Origin: an uncultured Faecalicatena sp. | GTDB taxonomy: Bacteria; Bacillota; Clostridia; Lachnospirales; Lachnospiraceae | DNA length: 37,110 nt | Direction of reading: 5' to 3' | Assembly: GCA_948468385.1 (NCBI GenBank) | Contig: CAOKHZ010000037.1 | Span: forward strand, 1-37,110 | In this document: positions 16,558-23,350 of the stretch, piece after piece | Position numbering within the stretch: the stretch's first letter is position 1 | Layout of the letters: each line of letters begins with the position of its first letter | Notes under the pieces: model-generated | Databases searched by the model: none | The model's input: only the letters and a program-made list of their open reading frames with translations | Told to the model about the DNA's origin: nothing | Translations under genes and position numbers: made by a program

Positions 16558-17499
16558 TTACGCAAACGTAATCTCCGTCCCGGTCTTTCCTTCCAACGCG
16601 TCGATGGCCTTGTCCAGACTGGTGATGATGGCCTTCTTGTGCGGATAGGTACGCACGAACTTCATCGCCGCCTCCACCTTCGGCAGCATGCTGCCGGGTG
16701 CAAACTGGCCTTCCTCGATGTATTGCACCGCGCTCTTCAGGCTCAAGTGGTCTAAGTTCTCCTGGTTCGGCTTGCCCCAGTTGATGGCCACCTTCTCCAC
16801 CTCGGTCAAAATCATCAAAACGTCCGCGTCCACCTGCTCCGCCAAAAGCTCCGCCGCGAAGTCCTTGTCAATCACGGCCGCCACGCCCTCAAGCGTACCG
16901 TCTAAGTTTTCCACGACCGGGATGCCGCCGCCACCGCAGGAAATCACGATGGAAGAATCCCACAAATCCTTGATGGCCTCGATTTCCACGATTTTCCTCG
17001 GCAACGGGGAGGCCACGACCCTTCTAAAGCCCCTTCCGGCATCTTCCTTCACGGAATATCCCTTTTCCGCCTCCAAGGCCCTCGCCTCTTCCTCGCTATA
17101 GAACGGGCCGATTGGCTTGGTCGGCTTCGTGAACGCCGGGTCGTTCTTGTCCACGATAATCTGCGTCGCCACGGTCAGCACCGGCACGTTGATGTTGCGG
17201 ATGCTGAGAGCGTATTTTAATGCTTGTTGAATGTGATACCCGATATATCCCTGGCTCATCGCGCCGCACACGTCAAACGGCATCGCCGGGGTGACATCCT
17301 TCGCCGCCTCGCTCGCCAGCACGATTCTGCCCACCTGAGGGCCGTTGCCGTGCACGATGGCAAGCTCATATCCCCGACTACTGATGTCGGCAATGTGCTC
17401 GCAAGTCTTTTTTACGACTTCAAGCTGCCCTTCGGCGGTCGGCGCACTGTCCTTTGACTGCAGGGCGTTTCCGCCTAGCGCAATAACAATCCTTGACAT
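16558..17499 (-). CDS. arcC: Carbamate kinase
   Basis: Converts carbamoyl phosphate plus ADP to ATP, CO2 and ammonia, the energy-yielding last step of agmatine breakdown. The 313-residue protein carries family motifs: RIVIALGGNALQ at the start, VVASPLPRKIVE, VISCGGGGIPVV and AAVIDKDFAAELLA (active-site lysine region), with GSMLPKVEAA near the end. Its ATG overlaps the ptcA stop codon as TAATG, which indicates translational coupling. Sometimes named aguC in agmatine clusters. It ends before a clear terminator. Confidence 0.95.
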   Translation of the reverse strand: MSRIVIALGGNALQSKDSAPTAEGQLEVVKKTCEHIADISSRGYELAIVHGNGPQVGRIVLASEAAKDVTPAMPFDVCGAMSQGYIGYHIQQALKYALSIRNINVPVLTVATQIIVDKNDPAFTKPTKPIGPFYSEEEARALEAEKGYSVKEDAGRGFRRVVASPLPRKIVEIEAIKDLWDSSIVISCGGGGIPVVENLDGTLEGVAAVIDKDFAAELLAEQVDADVLMILTEVEKVAINWGKPNQENLDHLSLKSAVQYIEEGQFAPGSMLPKVEAAMKFVRTYPHKKAIITSLDKAIDALEGKTGTEITFA

Positions 17500-18539
17500 T
17501 ATATGATACCTCTCTCATCCATGAACTTCTCAAGTCTCTCTTTTGCCGCCGCCTTCTGCAATTCGGAAGCAGCCGCCTCCCTCTGGTACTGCGTAAAGTA
17601 TACGAGCAATCCTCTCATGGCCGTCAAACGGTTTCCGGCCTCGTCCCAGCAAAGGGATGCGTCGGAGTCCGCCACCTCGTCCGTCACGTCCTCGCCCCTT
17701 GTCGCCGGCAGGCAGTGCATGAACTTGCACCCGATGTTTCCAAGCTGCATCAGTTCACGGTTCACCTGGTAATCGCCAAAGATTCTCACGCGCTCTTCCT
17801 TCGGCATCTCGCTCTCGTACAAGCCATACCATACGTCCGTGTAAATGAAGTCGGCACCCCTAACGGACTCTCTATCATCCGTAATCAAGAACGTGCCGCC
17901 GCTCTCCTTGCAGTTCTCTTCCAATTTTGCAACACATGCCGCGCTCGGGCTGTCCTGAAGCTGGTGGCCTTTCGGTCCATAGTGCACGAAGTGCATGCCA
18001 AGCTTCGTCGTAATCATGCCAAGGGAAGCACAAACCTGCGTGCCGTCGCCCACGAACACGACCTTGCAGTCTTCCAGTTTCTTCCCTCTCGGCAGGTTTT
18101 CCACGATGGTGCACATGTCGCCGATTTCCTGCGTCGGATGATTGTAATCGGACATGCCGTTAAGAACCGGGATGGAGCAGGCATTTGCCAGGTCAACCAC
18201 CGTCTTGTGCTCGATTACGCGCGCCATTACGATGTCGATTAACTGGGAAAGAACCTTTCCGGTGTCGCCAATCGTCTCATGTCCGCCCAGCTGAATCATG
18301 CCAGGTCCAAGGTACTGCGCGTGTCCGCCCATCTGGGACATCGCCGTCTCGAAAGACACGCGGGTTCTCGTCGAGGACTGCTGGAAAATCATTCCCAACG
18401 TCTTGTCTTTCATAAGCGGCGGATAATATCCGGCCTTAATACATTTTTTAATTTCCAGGGAAAGGTTTACGATATCGAGAATTTCCTCCTTCGTCAAATC
18501 CTGCGTGTCGATAAAATGTCTAACTCCGTTTGCATACAT
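17499..18539 (-). CDS. ptcA: Putrescine carbamoyltransferase
   Basis: Phosphorolyses N-carbamoylputrescine to putrescine and carbamoyl phosphate. The carbamoyl-phosphate loop is seen in [14 protein letters not shown] (STRTR), the transcarbamylase fold in [18 protein letters not shown], and the second-substrate motif in [13 protein letters not shown]. Sequence alone is close to ornithine carbamoyltransferase. The setting between agmatine deiminase and carbamate kinase, plus the extra C-terminal helix typical of PTCs, favours putrescine. The ATG at 18539 is preferred (GGAG 10 nt before); the TTG three codons upstream is too close to it. A long structured spacer precedes the gene. Confidence 0.9.
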   Translation of the reverse strand: MYANGVRHFIDTQDLTKEEILDIVNLSLEIKKCIKAGYYPPLMKDKTLGMIFQQSSTRTRVSFETAMSQMGGHAQYLGPGMIQLGGHETIGDTGKVLSQLIDIVMARVIEHKTVVDLANACSIPVLNGMSDYNHPTQEIGDMCTIVENLPRGKKLEDCKVVFVGDGTQVCASLGMITTKLGMHFVHYGPKGHQLQDSPSAACVAKLEENCKESGGTFLITDDRESVRGADFIYTDVWYGLYESEMPKEERVRIFGDYQVNRELMQLGNIGCKFMHCLPATRGEDVTDEVADSDASLCWDEAGNRLTAMRGLLVYFTQYQREAAASELQKAAAKERLEKFMDERGII

Positions 18540-18650
18540 GGCTTTCAATCTCCTTTTACTGTTTTTTATTTTTTAGAATGTTTCTTCTACCATTACGTGT
18601 CGGCCTTTTGCCTTCCAGGGCGCGGGACTTGTTAGAAAAGGAAGGCTCTT

Positions 18651-18685
18651 CATTTTGATTTTGCTTAGCATTTTGATTTTGCTTA
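18651..18685. repeat. Tandem 17-bp direct repeat in the aguA-ptcA spacer
   Basis: CATTTTGATTTTGCTTA occurs at 18651-18667 and again at 18669-18685, with one base between, giving an 18-bp period. The copies are identical. Confidence 0.9.
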
Positions 18686-18754
18686 AGACTCCGTCATGTC
18701 GGATTCTACTTTAGGAACAACGAATTGGCTTTCATGTTTTTCATAATTTTGGGC

Positions 18755-18859
18755 TTATAATAATCGTGTCCCGCGCCTTTTACTTACTATTTCAATTTCC
18801 ATATGCGTTTCAATTTCCATATGCGGACTGCCGTATGTTTCCTGGCTCCCATCCATCAT
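18755..18859 (-). CDS. Candidate 34-aa small ORF in the spacer (weak)
   Basis: An ATG-ATG start at 18859 opens a 34-codon frame through the 18-bp repeat, which it translates as two copies of (H)MEIET/I-like peptide. It ends at TAA (18755-18757). The only ribosome site is a weak GGAAG. Overlap with the other small frame means at most one is likely used, and both may be chance. Confidence 0.15.
   Translation of the reverse strand: MMDGSQETYGSPHMEIETHMEIEIVSKRRGTRLL
18790..18825. repeat. Tandem 18-bp direct repeat in the aguA-ptcA spacer
   Basis: TTTCAATTTCCATATGCG is present twice without any gap (18790-18807 and 18808-18825), with no mismatch. Confidence 0.95.
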
Positions 18860-18896
18860 ACGTCTTCCAGTCCTTTACCGCCGTGAAATTTCTCAC
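18810..18896 (-). CDS. Candidate 28-aa small ORF coupled to aguA (weak)
   Basis: A GTG at 18896 overlaps the aguA stop codon as GTGA, a common coupling arrangement, and opens 28 codons ending at TGA within the first 18-bp repeat copy. The peptide is hydrophilic and rich in aromatic residues (core DWKTYDGWEPG). No homologue is recognised and no independent ribosome site is needed if coupled. This may simply be chance. Confidence 0.2.
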   Translation of the reverse strand: MRNFTAVKDWKTYDGWEPGNIRQSAYGN

Positions 18897-19990
18897 GCCT
18901 TCGGCTGCTGCTGCGTGATGCAGTGAATGTTGCCGCCACCATAGGCGACCTCTTCCGTTCTCACGCCTACCACCTTACGATCTGGGAACATGGCCTGCAC
19001 CTGCTCCACCGCCAGCGCGTCATTCTCGTCGCCATACTGCGGAAGGATGATTCCTCCATTCACGATCAGGAAATTCATGTAAGACGCGATGGAAACTTCG
19101 CCCTCTTCACGCGGAAGCGTTCCTTCCACGAAATCAATCGTGTCGGCCCCCGTCAAATAACACGGCTTCTTCGTCACGCACAATTTATGCACTTTCAGCT
19201 TGCGTCCCTTGGCATCGGTCGCCTCGCAAAGCTGCTCGTATGCCGCTTTCGCTTCTTTATAAAATGGATGGCTCTCGTCATCAGTATAAATGCATGCCAC
19301 CTCGCCCGGCCTTACGAAGCAAGCCACGTCGTCAATATGTCCGTTCGTCTCATATGGATCGATACCGTCTTTTACCCAGATTACTTTTTCCAGGTTGAGG
19401 TATTCTTTCAGCTTCGCCTCGATTTCCTCCTTCGTCATGTCCGAATTGCGCCCTTCGCTCAACAAGCACATCTCCGTCGTCAGAAGCGTTCCCTCGCCGT
19501 CCACGCTGATGGAACCGCCCTCCAAGATGAAGTCGTCCGTCCTATAAGAATCCACGCCCTCGATTTCGCACACCTTCTGTGCCACCAAATCGTCCTGATC
19601 CCATGGGAAATAGAGCCCGTCTACCAAGCCGCCCCATGCGTTGAACGTCCAGTCGCAGGCACGGATGTCGCCTTTGTCATTGATGACGAACGTCGGTCCG
19701 CAGTCGCGAATCCACGAGTCGTTGCTTGTCATCTCGACCACGCGGATGTTTTTTGGAAGCTGGGCGCGCGCGTTCTGATACTGCGCCGGTGACGCGCACA
19801 CGGTGATGGGTTCAAATTCCCTAATCGCCGTCGCCACGTTTACAAATGCCTTTTGGGCAGGCTTCGCGCCATTTCTCCAGTTGTCCGGCCTCTCCGGCCA
19901 AAGCATCCATATTTGCGTCTGCTCCTCAAATTCTGCCGGCATCCTGAAGCCGTCTTGTTTCGGGGTCGTCCCCTCGATTCTTTTTGCCAT
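18893..19990 (-). CDS. aguA: Agmatine deiminase
   Basis: Hydrolyses agmatine to N-carbamoylputrescine and ammonia. It belongs to the guanidino-group-modifying (PPADH) superfamily. Visible signatures are FEEQTQIWMLWPERPDNWR, the NDSWIRDCGPTFV loop, FILEGGSISVDGEG, TNGHIDDVACF and the C-terminal YGGGNIHCITQQ with the catalytic cysteine. With the ATG at 19990 (AAGGAGG 9 nt before) the protein is 365 residues, the standard length for AguA. The longer frame upstream reads through the intercistronic region and was rejected. Confidence 0.96.
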   Translation of the reverse strand: MAKRIEGTTPKQDGFRMPAEFEEQTQIWMLWPERPDNWRNGAKPAQKAFVNVATAIREFEPITVCASPAQYQNARAQLPKNIRVVEMTSNDSWIRDCGPTFVINDKGDIRACDWTFNAWGGLVDGLYFPWDQDDLVAQKVCEIEGVDSYRTDDFILEGGSISVDGEGTLLTTEMCLLSEGRNSDMTKEEIEAKLKEYLNLEKVIWVKDGIDPYETNGHIDDVACFVRPGEVACIYTDDESHPFYKEAKAAYEQLCEATDAKGRKLKVHKLCVTKKPCYLTGADTIDFVEGTLPREEGEVSIASYMNFLIVNGGIILPQYGDENDALAVEQVQAMFPDRKVVGVRTEEVAYGGGNIHCITQQQPKA

Positions 19991-20104
19991 GATATTTGGC
20001 CTCCTTTTATTTATTTTGTTTTTTTGACACGCCCCGTCCGGCCAGGGAGGGCAAACGCCCCTGCCCGCGCCAAACGGAAACATTTACACCACTTTATGTT
20101 TTCT

Positions 20105-21475
20105 TCACGCTTTCTTTTTCTTTCCCAACATCACGGCCAGCACTTCGCCAATGACAATGAAGATGATGGCTCCAATCGTTATCGGAAGCGTGGCCGACAA
20201 CGTCTCCGCGTCAAAGCTCATCGGAATCGCCGTGAAAATGATGGACACCGCCAGAAGAATGATCGGCAACGCCACATAATAAAGCTTCAAAACAAGGTCG
20301 CTTCCACTGACCTTGAACGGCCTTTCCTTGTTCGGGTCGATTTTCCGCATCTTGTAAAACGCCGGAAATACCGGAATATAGGACATAAGGAACATTACCA
20401 GGTTCAATGCGAAAAAGCTCCAGAACATGTCCTCGTTTGGGATGAACGGCGCGATAACGACCACGATGGAAGCCACGATGCCATTCATAATGGCCGCGCC
20501 CGTCGGCATCTCGTTCTTGCCGCTCCTCTTTCCGAACACCGCCGGAAGGTCCCCATTTTCCGCCGCGTAACAAGCCGTGTTGTTCACGCCGAGCGACCAG
20601 GAAATCATGTTTCCAAACAACGTCAGCATGAATAAGAAGGCAATCAAACAGATAAAGATGCCCGTCTCCTTTCCGGTAATCAACATGATGGCATCCATCA
20701 AGCCGCTGCTCGTGCTCACTTCCGCTGTCGGGATGGCCGTTCCAATGCCGAATGCGGAGAACATGTAAATCGCCGCGATTACGACGCCGCCGATGATGAT
20801 GGCCTTTGGAATCTGTTTCTTCGGATCCTCCATGTCCCCGGCAAACGTACAGATGACTTCAAATCCCAACATGTTAAAGATGATGACGGAGATGAAGGAA
20901 AGGCTGTCCGGGTCAAAGGACGGAAGGAGCGATCCCGCGGTCACTTCATTCGCCACGCCTTGTGTCAACGCCATGTATACGCCCAGTACTCCAAGTACCA
21001 CCGCCAAAAATACTTTGATGGCCGCCGCCCCATTCAAAATCCACACGCTGTCGCAGACCGGGAAGAAGCTGATTGCCACGATGACCCAAATGAAAATCAG
21101 TTCTATTATAATACATGGAAGAGTAGCAAGTTCCCATCCAAAGATAATTCCCAAAAGCTCCGGTATCATGACCGCCAGCGAAGCCATCCACAATGGAAAA
21201 TTAATCCAATAGTACCATGCAACCCGGGTTCCCATTTTAGAACCAAAAGCATTTTTTACCCAGTCATAAATTCCCCCGTCACTTTCATAGGTAGTTCCCA
21301 TCTCCGCGGAAACCAACCCATATGGAAGAAGGAACGCCACGATCATGAAGATCCACCAAAAATACTGCGAGTTACCAATTGCCGCCACCGGCGCGGCCGC
21401 CTCTGCCACAAATACAACGCAGATAACAGAGAGAATCGCACTAAACATACTAAATTTCTTTTTCTTTCCACTCAT
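20105..21475 (-). CDS. aguD: Agmatine/putrescine antiporter (APC superfamily)
   Basis: This is a 456-residue, about 12-TM amino-acid/polyamine exchanger. It should import agmatine in return for putrescine, the end product of the downstream enzymes. The first half shows VVFVAEAAAPVAAIGNSQYFWW and MGTTYESDGGIYDWVKNAFG, typical of the GABA/glutamate-like antiporter subgroup that holds AguD. It is the first gene of the agmatine operon, 114 nt before aguA. The ribosome site is weak (AAAGG about 10 nt before the ATG). The assignment is by family plus context; sequence alone would allow another amino-acid exchange pair. Confidence 0.87.
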   Translation of the reverse strand: MSGKKKKFSMFSAILSVICVVFVAEAAAPVAAIGNSQYFWWIFMIVAFLLPYGLVSAEMGTTYESDGGIYDWVKNAFGSKMGTRVAWYYWINFPLWMASLAVMIPELLGIIFGWELATLPCIIIELIFIWVIVAISFFPVCDSVWILNGAAAIKVFLAVVLGVLGVYMALTQGVANEVTAGSLLPSFDPDSLSFISVIIFNMLGFEVICTFAGDMEDPKKQIPKAIIIGGVVIAAIYMFSAFGIGTAIPTAEVSTSSGLMDAIMLITGKETGIFICLIAFLFMLTLFGNMISWSLGVNNTACYAAENGDLPAVFGKRSGKNEMPTGAAIMNGIVASIVVVIAPFIPNEDMFWSFFALNLVMFLMSYIPVFPAFYKMRKIDPNKERPFKVSGSDLVLKLYYVALPIILLAVSIIFTAIPMSFDAETLSATLPITIGAIIFIVIGEVLAVMLGKKKKA

Positions 21476-21495
21476 TCGATTTTTTCCTTTCTTCT

Positions 21496-21525
21496 CTTTG
21501 CTTTGAATTCCTTTGCTCTGAATCC
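21496..21525 (-). repeat. Tandem pair of the 15-bp GRATTCARRGCAAAG repeat before aguD
   Basis: On the minus strand GGATTCAGAGCAAAG (21525-21511) is followed directly by GAATTCAAAGCAAAG (21510-21496), ending about 20 nt before the aguD start codon. Related copies lie at 10111-10168. Confidence 0.6.
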
Positions 21526-21710
21526 CTTTTTTTAATTTCGTTCAAATTTTCTTATAGCTTTTAATCGGCCTTCCCTGGCACCTCCTTTCGCATCCGACCA
21601 TCTTTGTTCGTGACCCTAGCATAGCACTCAACTTTCGAGTTTAACATCCATCCCATGATATATTTTTGTAGTATTATTTGTTCAAAAACCACATAATCTC
21701 AAATAAACTT

Positions 21711-21727
21711 TTGTGCATTATGCACAA
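21711..21727. promoter_or_regulatory. Perfect 17-bp palindrome, candidate operator
   Basis: TTGTGCATTATGCACAA is an exact inverted repeat around a central T. Its position upstream of aguD and the divergent LuxR-type gene suggests a dimer-binding site, for AguR-like or possibly an ArgR-like regulator. The half site TTGTGCAT recurs at 8782-8789 in the ROK promoter region, without the second half. Confidence 0.6.
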
Positions 21728-21738
21728 TTTTTTTCTTC

Positions 21739-21757
21739 TCTAAACTAAAAGTTTAGA
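21739..21757. promoter_or_regulatory. Perfect 19-bp palindrome, candidate operator
   Basis: TCTAAACTAAAAGTTTAGA has 8-bp arms and a 3-bp centre. It lies 11 bp from the other palindrome, so the two centres are roughly 2.7 helical turns apart. It is a separate sequence and may bind a different protein. Confidence 0.55.
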
Positions 21758-21991
21758 CCGGTGCTTTTTTAATTTTTCATTTTATGTTATACTTGTTTAT
21801 ACACGTTATGCGATGTAAAAATGCGGCAATCAGGTCGTGTTCCTGCATTGAACCATATATATTGTGACATTTTTTGATATATTTTGAACCATATGACGTT
21901 TGGGTAAAAGTTTTTTGCCCGCATGATAACCACGGATTGTTAGGCATTTCGCGCCCTCGCAATCCTGATGGCGCAAAGGAGGGCCTTAACC

Positions 21992-23197
21992 ATGGACGCG
22001 TTATTTCTAATTTATAACCTGCTTTTACTTGTGTTCTACAGCATCCCCCTGGCATTCTCATGGTTCATTTACCGCAAGGGCGACCGCGACACGTTACATT
22101 TATATATTAGTATATTTTTTCTCGTATATATTATTAACAATCTTGTCATTTACCTGACGGAGTCCGTTTCATGGTTTTCCACGTTTTATGACAGCACCTT
22201 TATGTCGGTCCCGACCCTGAGGACGATTATTTTTGCCACCACGTTCTACTGCATGGTCAAGGTTAACGAGCTCGCCTTACGAAAGGAAAACTCAATCGGA
22301 CTGACATCCGGTCTGCTCGTGTTGGTCATCTTCTTGTTGTTCGTACCCATCATGCCAAACAGCGCCTTTAAGGTTTGGCTATACTATACGTCCTGCCAAG
22401 TATTCACCTTCATTCTTGGGCTTTATGGATTGCGTTGCATCAAGCATGCCCCTAAGGGACATTATTCCGAATATGTCACGCAAAAGTATCGTCGCATTCT
22501 TTTGTGGACCGTCGTCTTTTCCGTGTTAATCGTACTTGAGGACACTTTTGTCATTTTTAATTTTGACGTTTACACGGATTCCTTCGTCCAAATCGTCAAC
22601 CGTAGCTTTACCGAGGACGTCATAAGCATATACTATGCATTCGTGGCGATCCAGTACCTGACGAAACTGATACATGTCAAGGCCGTCCCCGGCGAACTCG
22701 CCTTATGCGCTTCGACTGGCAACGCGGCCATGGACAACATGGACATTTTATATCCGAATCCGGTAGACGACGCGGCCGCGACGCTTCCCTCGTCTCCCCC
22801 TGCCGCGTCCCCCTTCGTTTCCGATGGCAAGACCGCTCCGGTTTCAAGTGATGGAACGACCTTTTCCCCGGATAATACAACGGACTTTACGCCGGGGAAT
22901 GCAACGGCCTTTACGCCAGATGCCTTGAACACGGCAAACTCTTATTCCAAATTCTATCTTTTTTGCCGCAAATATTGCCTGACCACCCGCGAGCAGGACA
23001 TCATGCGTCTTTTGCTGGAAAATAAAAACAACATGGACATCAGTGAGGAACTGGTCATCTCCATTGGCACGGCCAAGACACATATCCACAATATTTTTAC
23101 CAAGTTGGAGGTCAAAAAACGCCACCAGTTAATTGAAAAATACAACACGTTCAAAGACACGGAGCCGATGGGAAAGGGAAACATGGAAAACACATGA
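21992..23197 (+). CDS. Membrane-bound LuxR-type activator, AguR-like
   Basis: Seven hydrophobic segments fill residues 1-230 (from LFLIYNLLLLVFYSIPLAF to IYYAFVAIQYLTKLI). A long linker (about 235-315) joins them to a C-terminal LuxR/GerE helix-turn-helix (LTTREQDIMRLLLENKNNMDI, then SIGTAKTHIHNIFTKLEV). Established knowledge: AguR of Enterococcus and Lactococcus is a seven-TM one-component LuxR regulator that senses agmatine and turns on the agu genes. Architecture and divergent position match. The linker, with FSPD/FTPG/FTPD mini-repeats, is longer than I expect for AguR. The ATG at 21992 follows AAAGGAGGG by 8 nt. Orthology was not tested, so no symbol is given. Confidence 0.8.
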   Translation: MDALFLIYNLLLLVFYSIPLAFSWFIYRKGDRDTLHLYISIFFLVYIINNLVIYLTESVSWFSTFYDSTFMSVPTLRTIIFATTFYCMVKVNELALRKENSIGLTSGLLVLVIFLLFVPIMPNSAFKVWLYYTSCQVFTFILGLYGLRCIKHAPKGHYSEYVTQKYRRILLWTVVFSVLIVLEDTFVIFNFDVYTDSFVQIVNRSFTEDVISIYYAFVAIQYLTKLIHVKAVPGELALCASTGNAAMDNMDILYPNPVDDAAATLPSSPPAASPFVSDGKTAPVSSDGTTFSPDNTTDFTPGNATAFTPDALNTANSYSKFYLFCRKYCLTTREQDIMRLLLENKNNMDISEELVISIGTAKTHIHNIFTKLEVKKRHQLIEKYNTFKDTEPMGKGNMENT

Positions 23198-23311
23198 TAA
23201 ACCAATGTGGCACGTCCTAATTTCCTTCACGTTCCACGCAGAATAAATTGTCACTTACAAAGCGGAAGAAAGAGACATGCCAGGTGGCTTCCATAGTACA
23301 TGTGTTGGTAA

Positions 23312-23350
23312 AAAGAAAGAACCCTGCTTCACTTGCAGAGTCCTTTCTTT
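23312..23350. terminator. Terminator overlapping the 3' end of the APC permease gene
   Basis: A 16-position stem with wobbles (23312-23327 with 23335-23350) has the permease stop codon within its 7-nt loop. The outer part of the stem (AAAGAAAG/CTTTCTTT) provides U-rich sequence on both strands, so it probably ends both the permease operon (minus) and the AguR-like gene (plus). Confidence 0.75.

Larger units (their letters stand above)
18540..18892 (-). other. Structured 353-nt spacer between aguA and ptcA
   Basis: This gap has no large ORF but is highly ordered. There are two tandem 18-bp-period repeats (18651-18685 and 18790-18825). A perfect 10-bp inverted repeat lies far apart (GGCGCGGGAC at 18619-18628 and GTCCCGCGCC at 18768-18777). 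A 7-bp hairpin GCCTTCC/GGAAGGC (18610-18616 with 18640-18646) has a loop that contains one arm of the long-range pair, so the two structures should compete or form a pseudoknot. Two short ORFs exist at its 5' end. It could tune ptcA/arcC expression. No known riboswitch class was recognised. Confidence 0.55.
21476..21991. promoter_or_regulatory. Divergent control region between aguD and the AguR-like gene
   Basis: This 516-bp, AT-rich region has no gene. On the minus side a possible promoter is TTGAAC-17-TATATC (about 21645-21680), with a leader of about 170 nt that includes a stray AAAGGAGG (about 21582-21590). The middle holds two perfect palindromes. On the plus side TTGAACCATAT occurs twice (21848-21858, 21884-21894). 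The leader of the regulator can fold GGGTAAAA/TTTTGCCC (about 21900-21920), and either GGATTG/CAATCC or GCGCC/GGCGC just before the ribosome site. All of this is positional evidence for regulation. Confidence 0.6.

Noticed and set aside
17499-18539. Ornithine carbamoyltransferase of an arginine deiminase pathway
   Set aside because: There is no arginine deiminase gene. The neighbour is agmatine deiminase, which favours putrescine as substrate.
18651-18825. CRISPR or IS end in the aguA-ptcA spacer
   Set aside because: Only two copies of each repeat exist, without spacers, transposase or terminal inverted repeats at matching distance.
20043-20063. Hairpin between aguD and aguA as a terminator
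   Set aside because: The stem is imperfect (bulge needed) and is not followed by a U-run. It probably does not terminate.
21711-21727. Rex or CRP/FNR operator
   Set aside because: The arms resemble TTGTGA-type sites, but the base after TTGTG is C and the spacing is 17 bp overall, not matching the usual 18-bp Rex or 16-bp CRP layouts.
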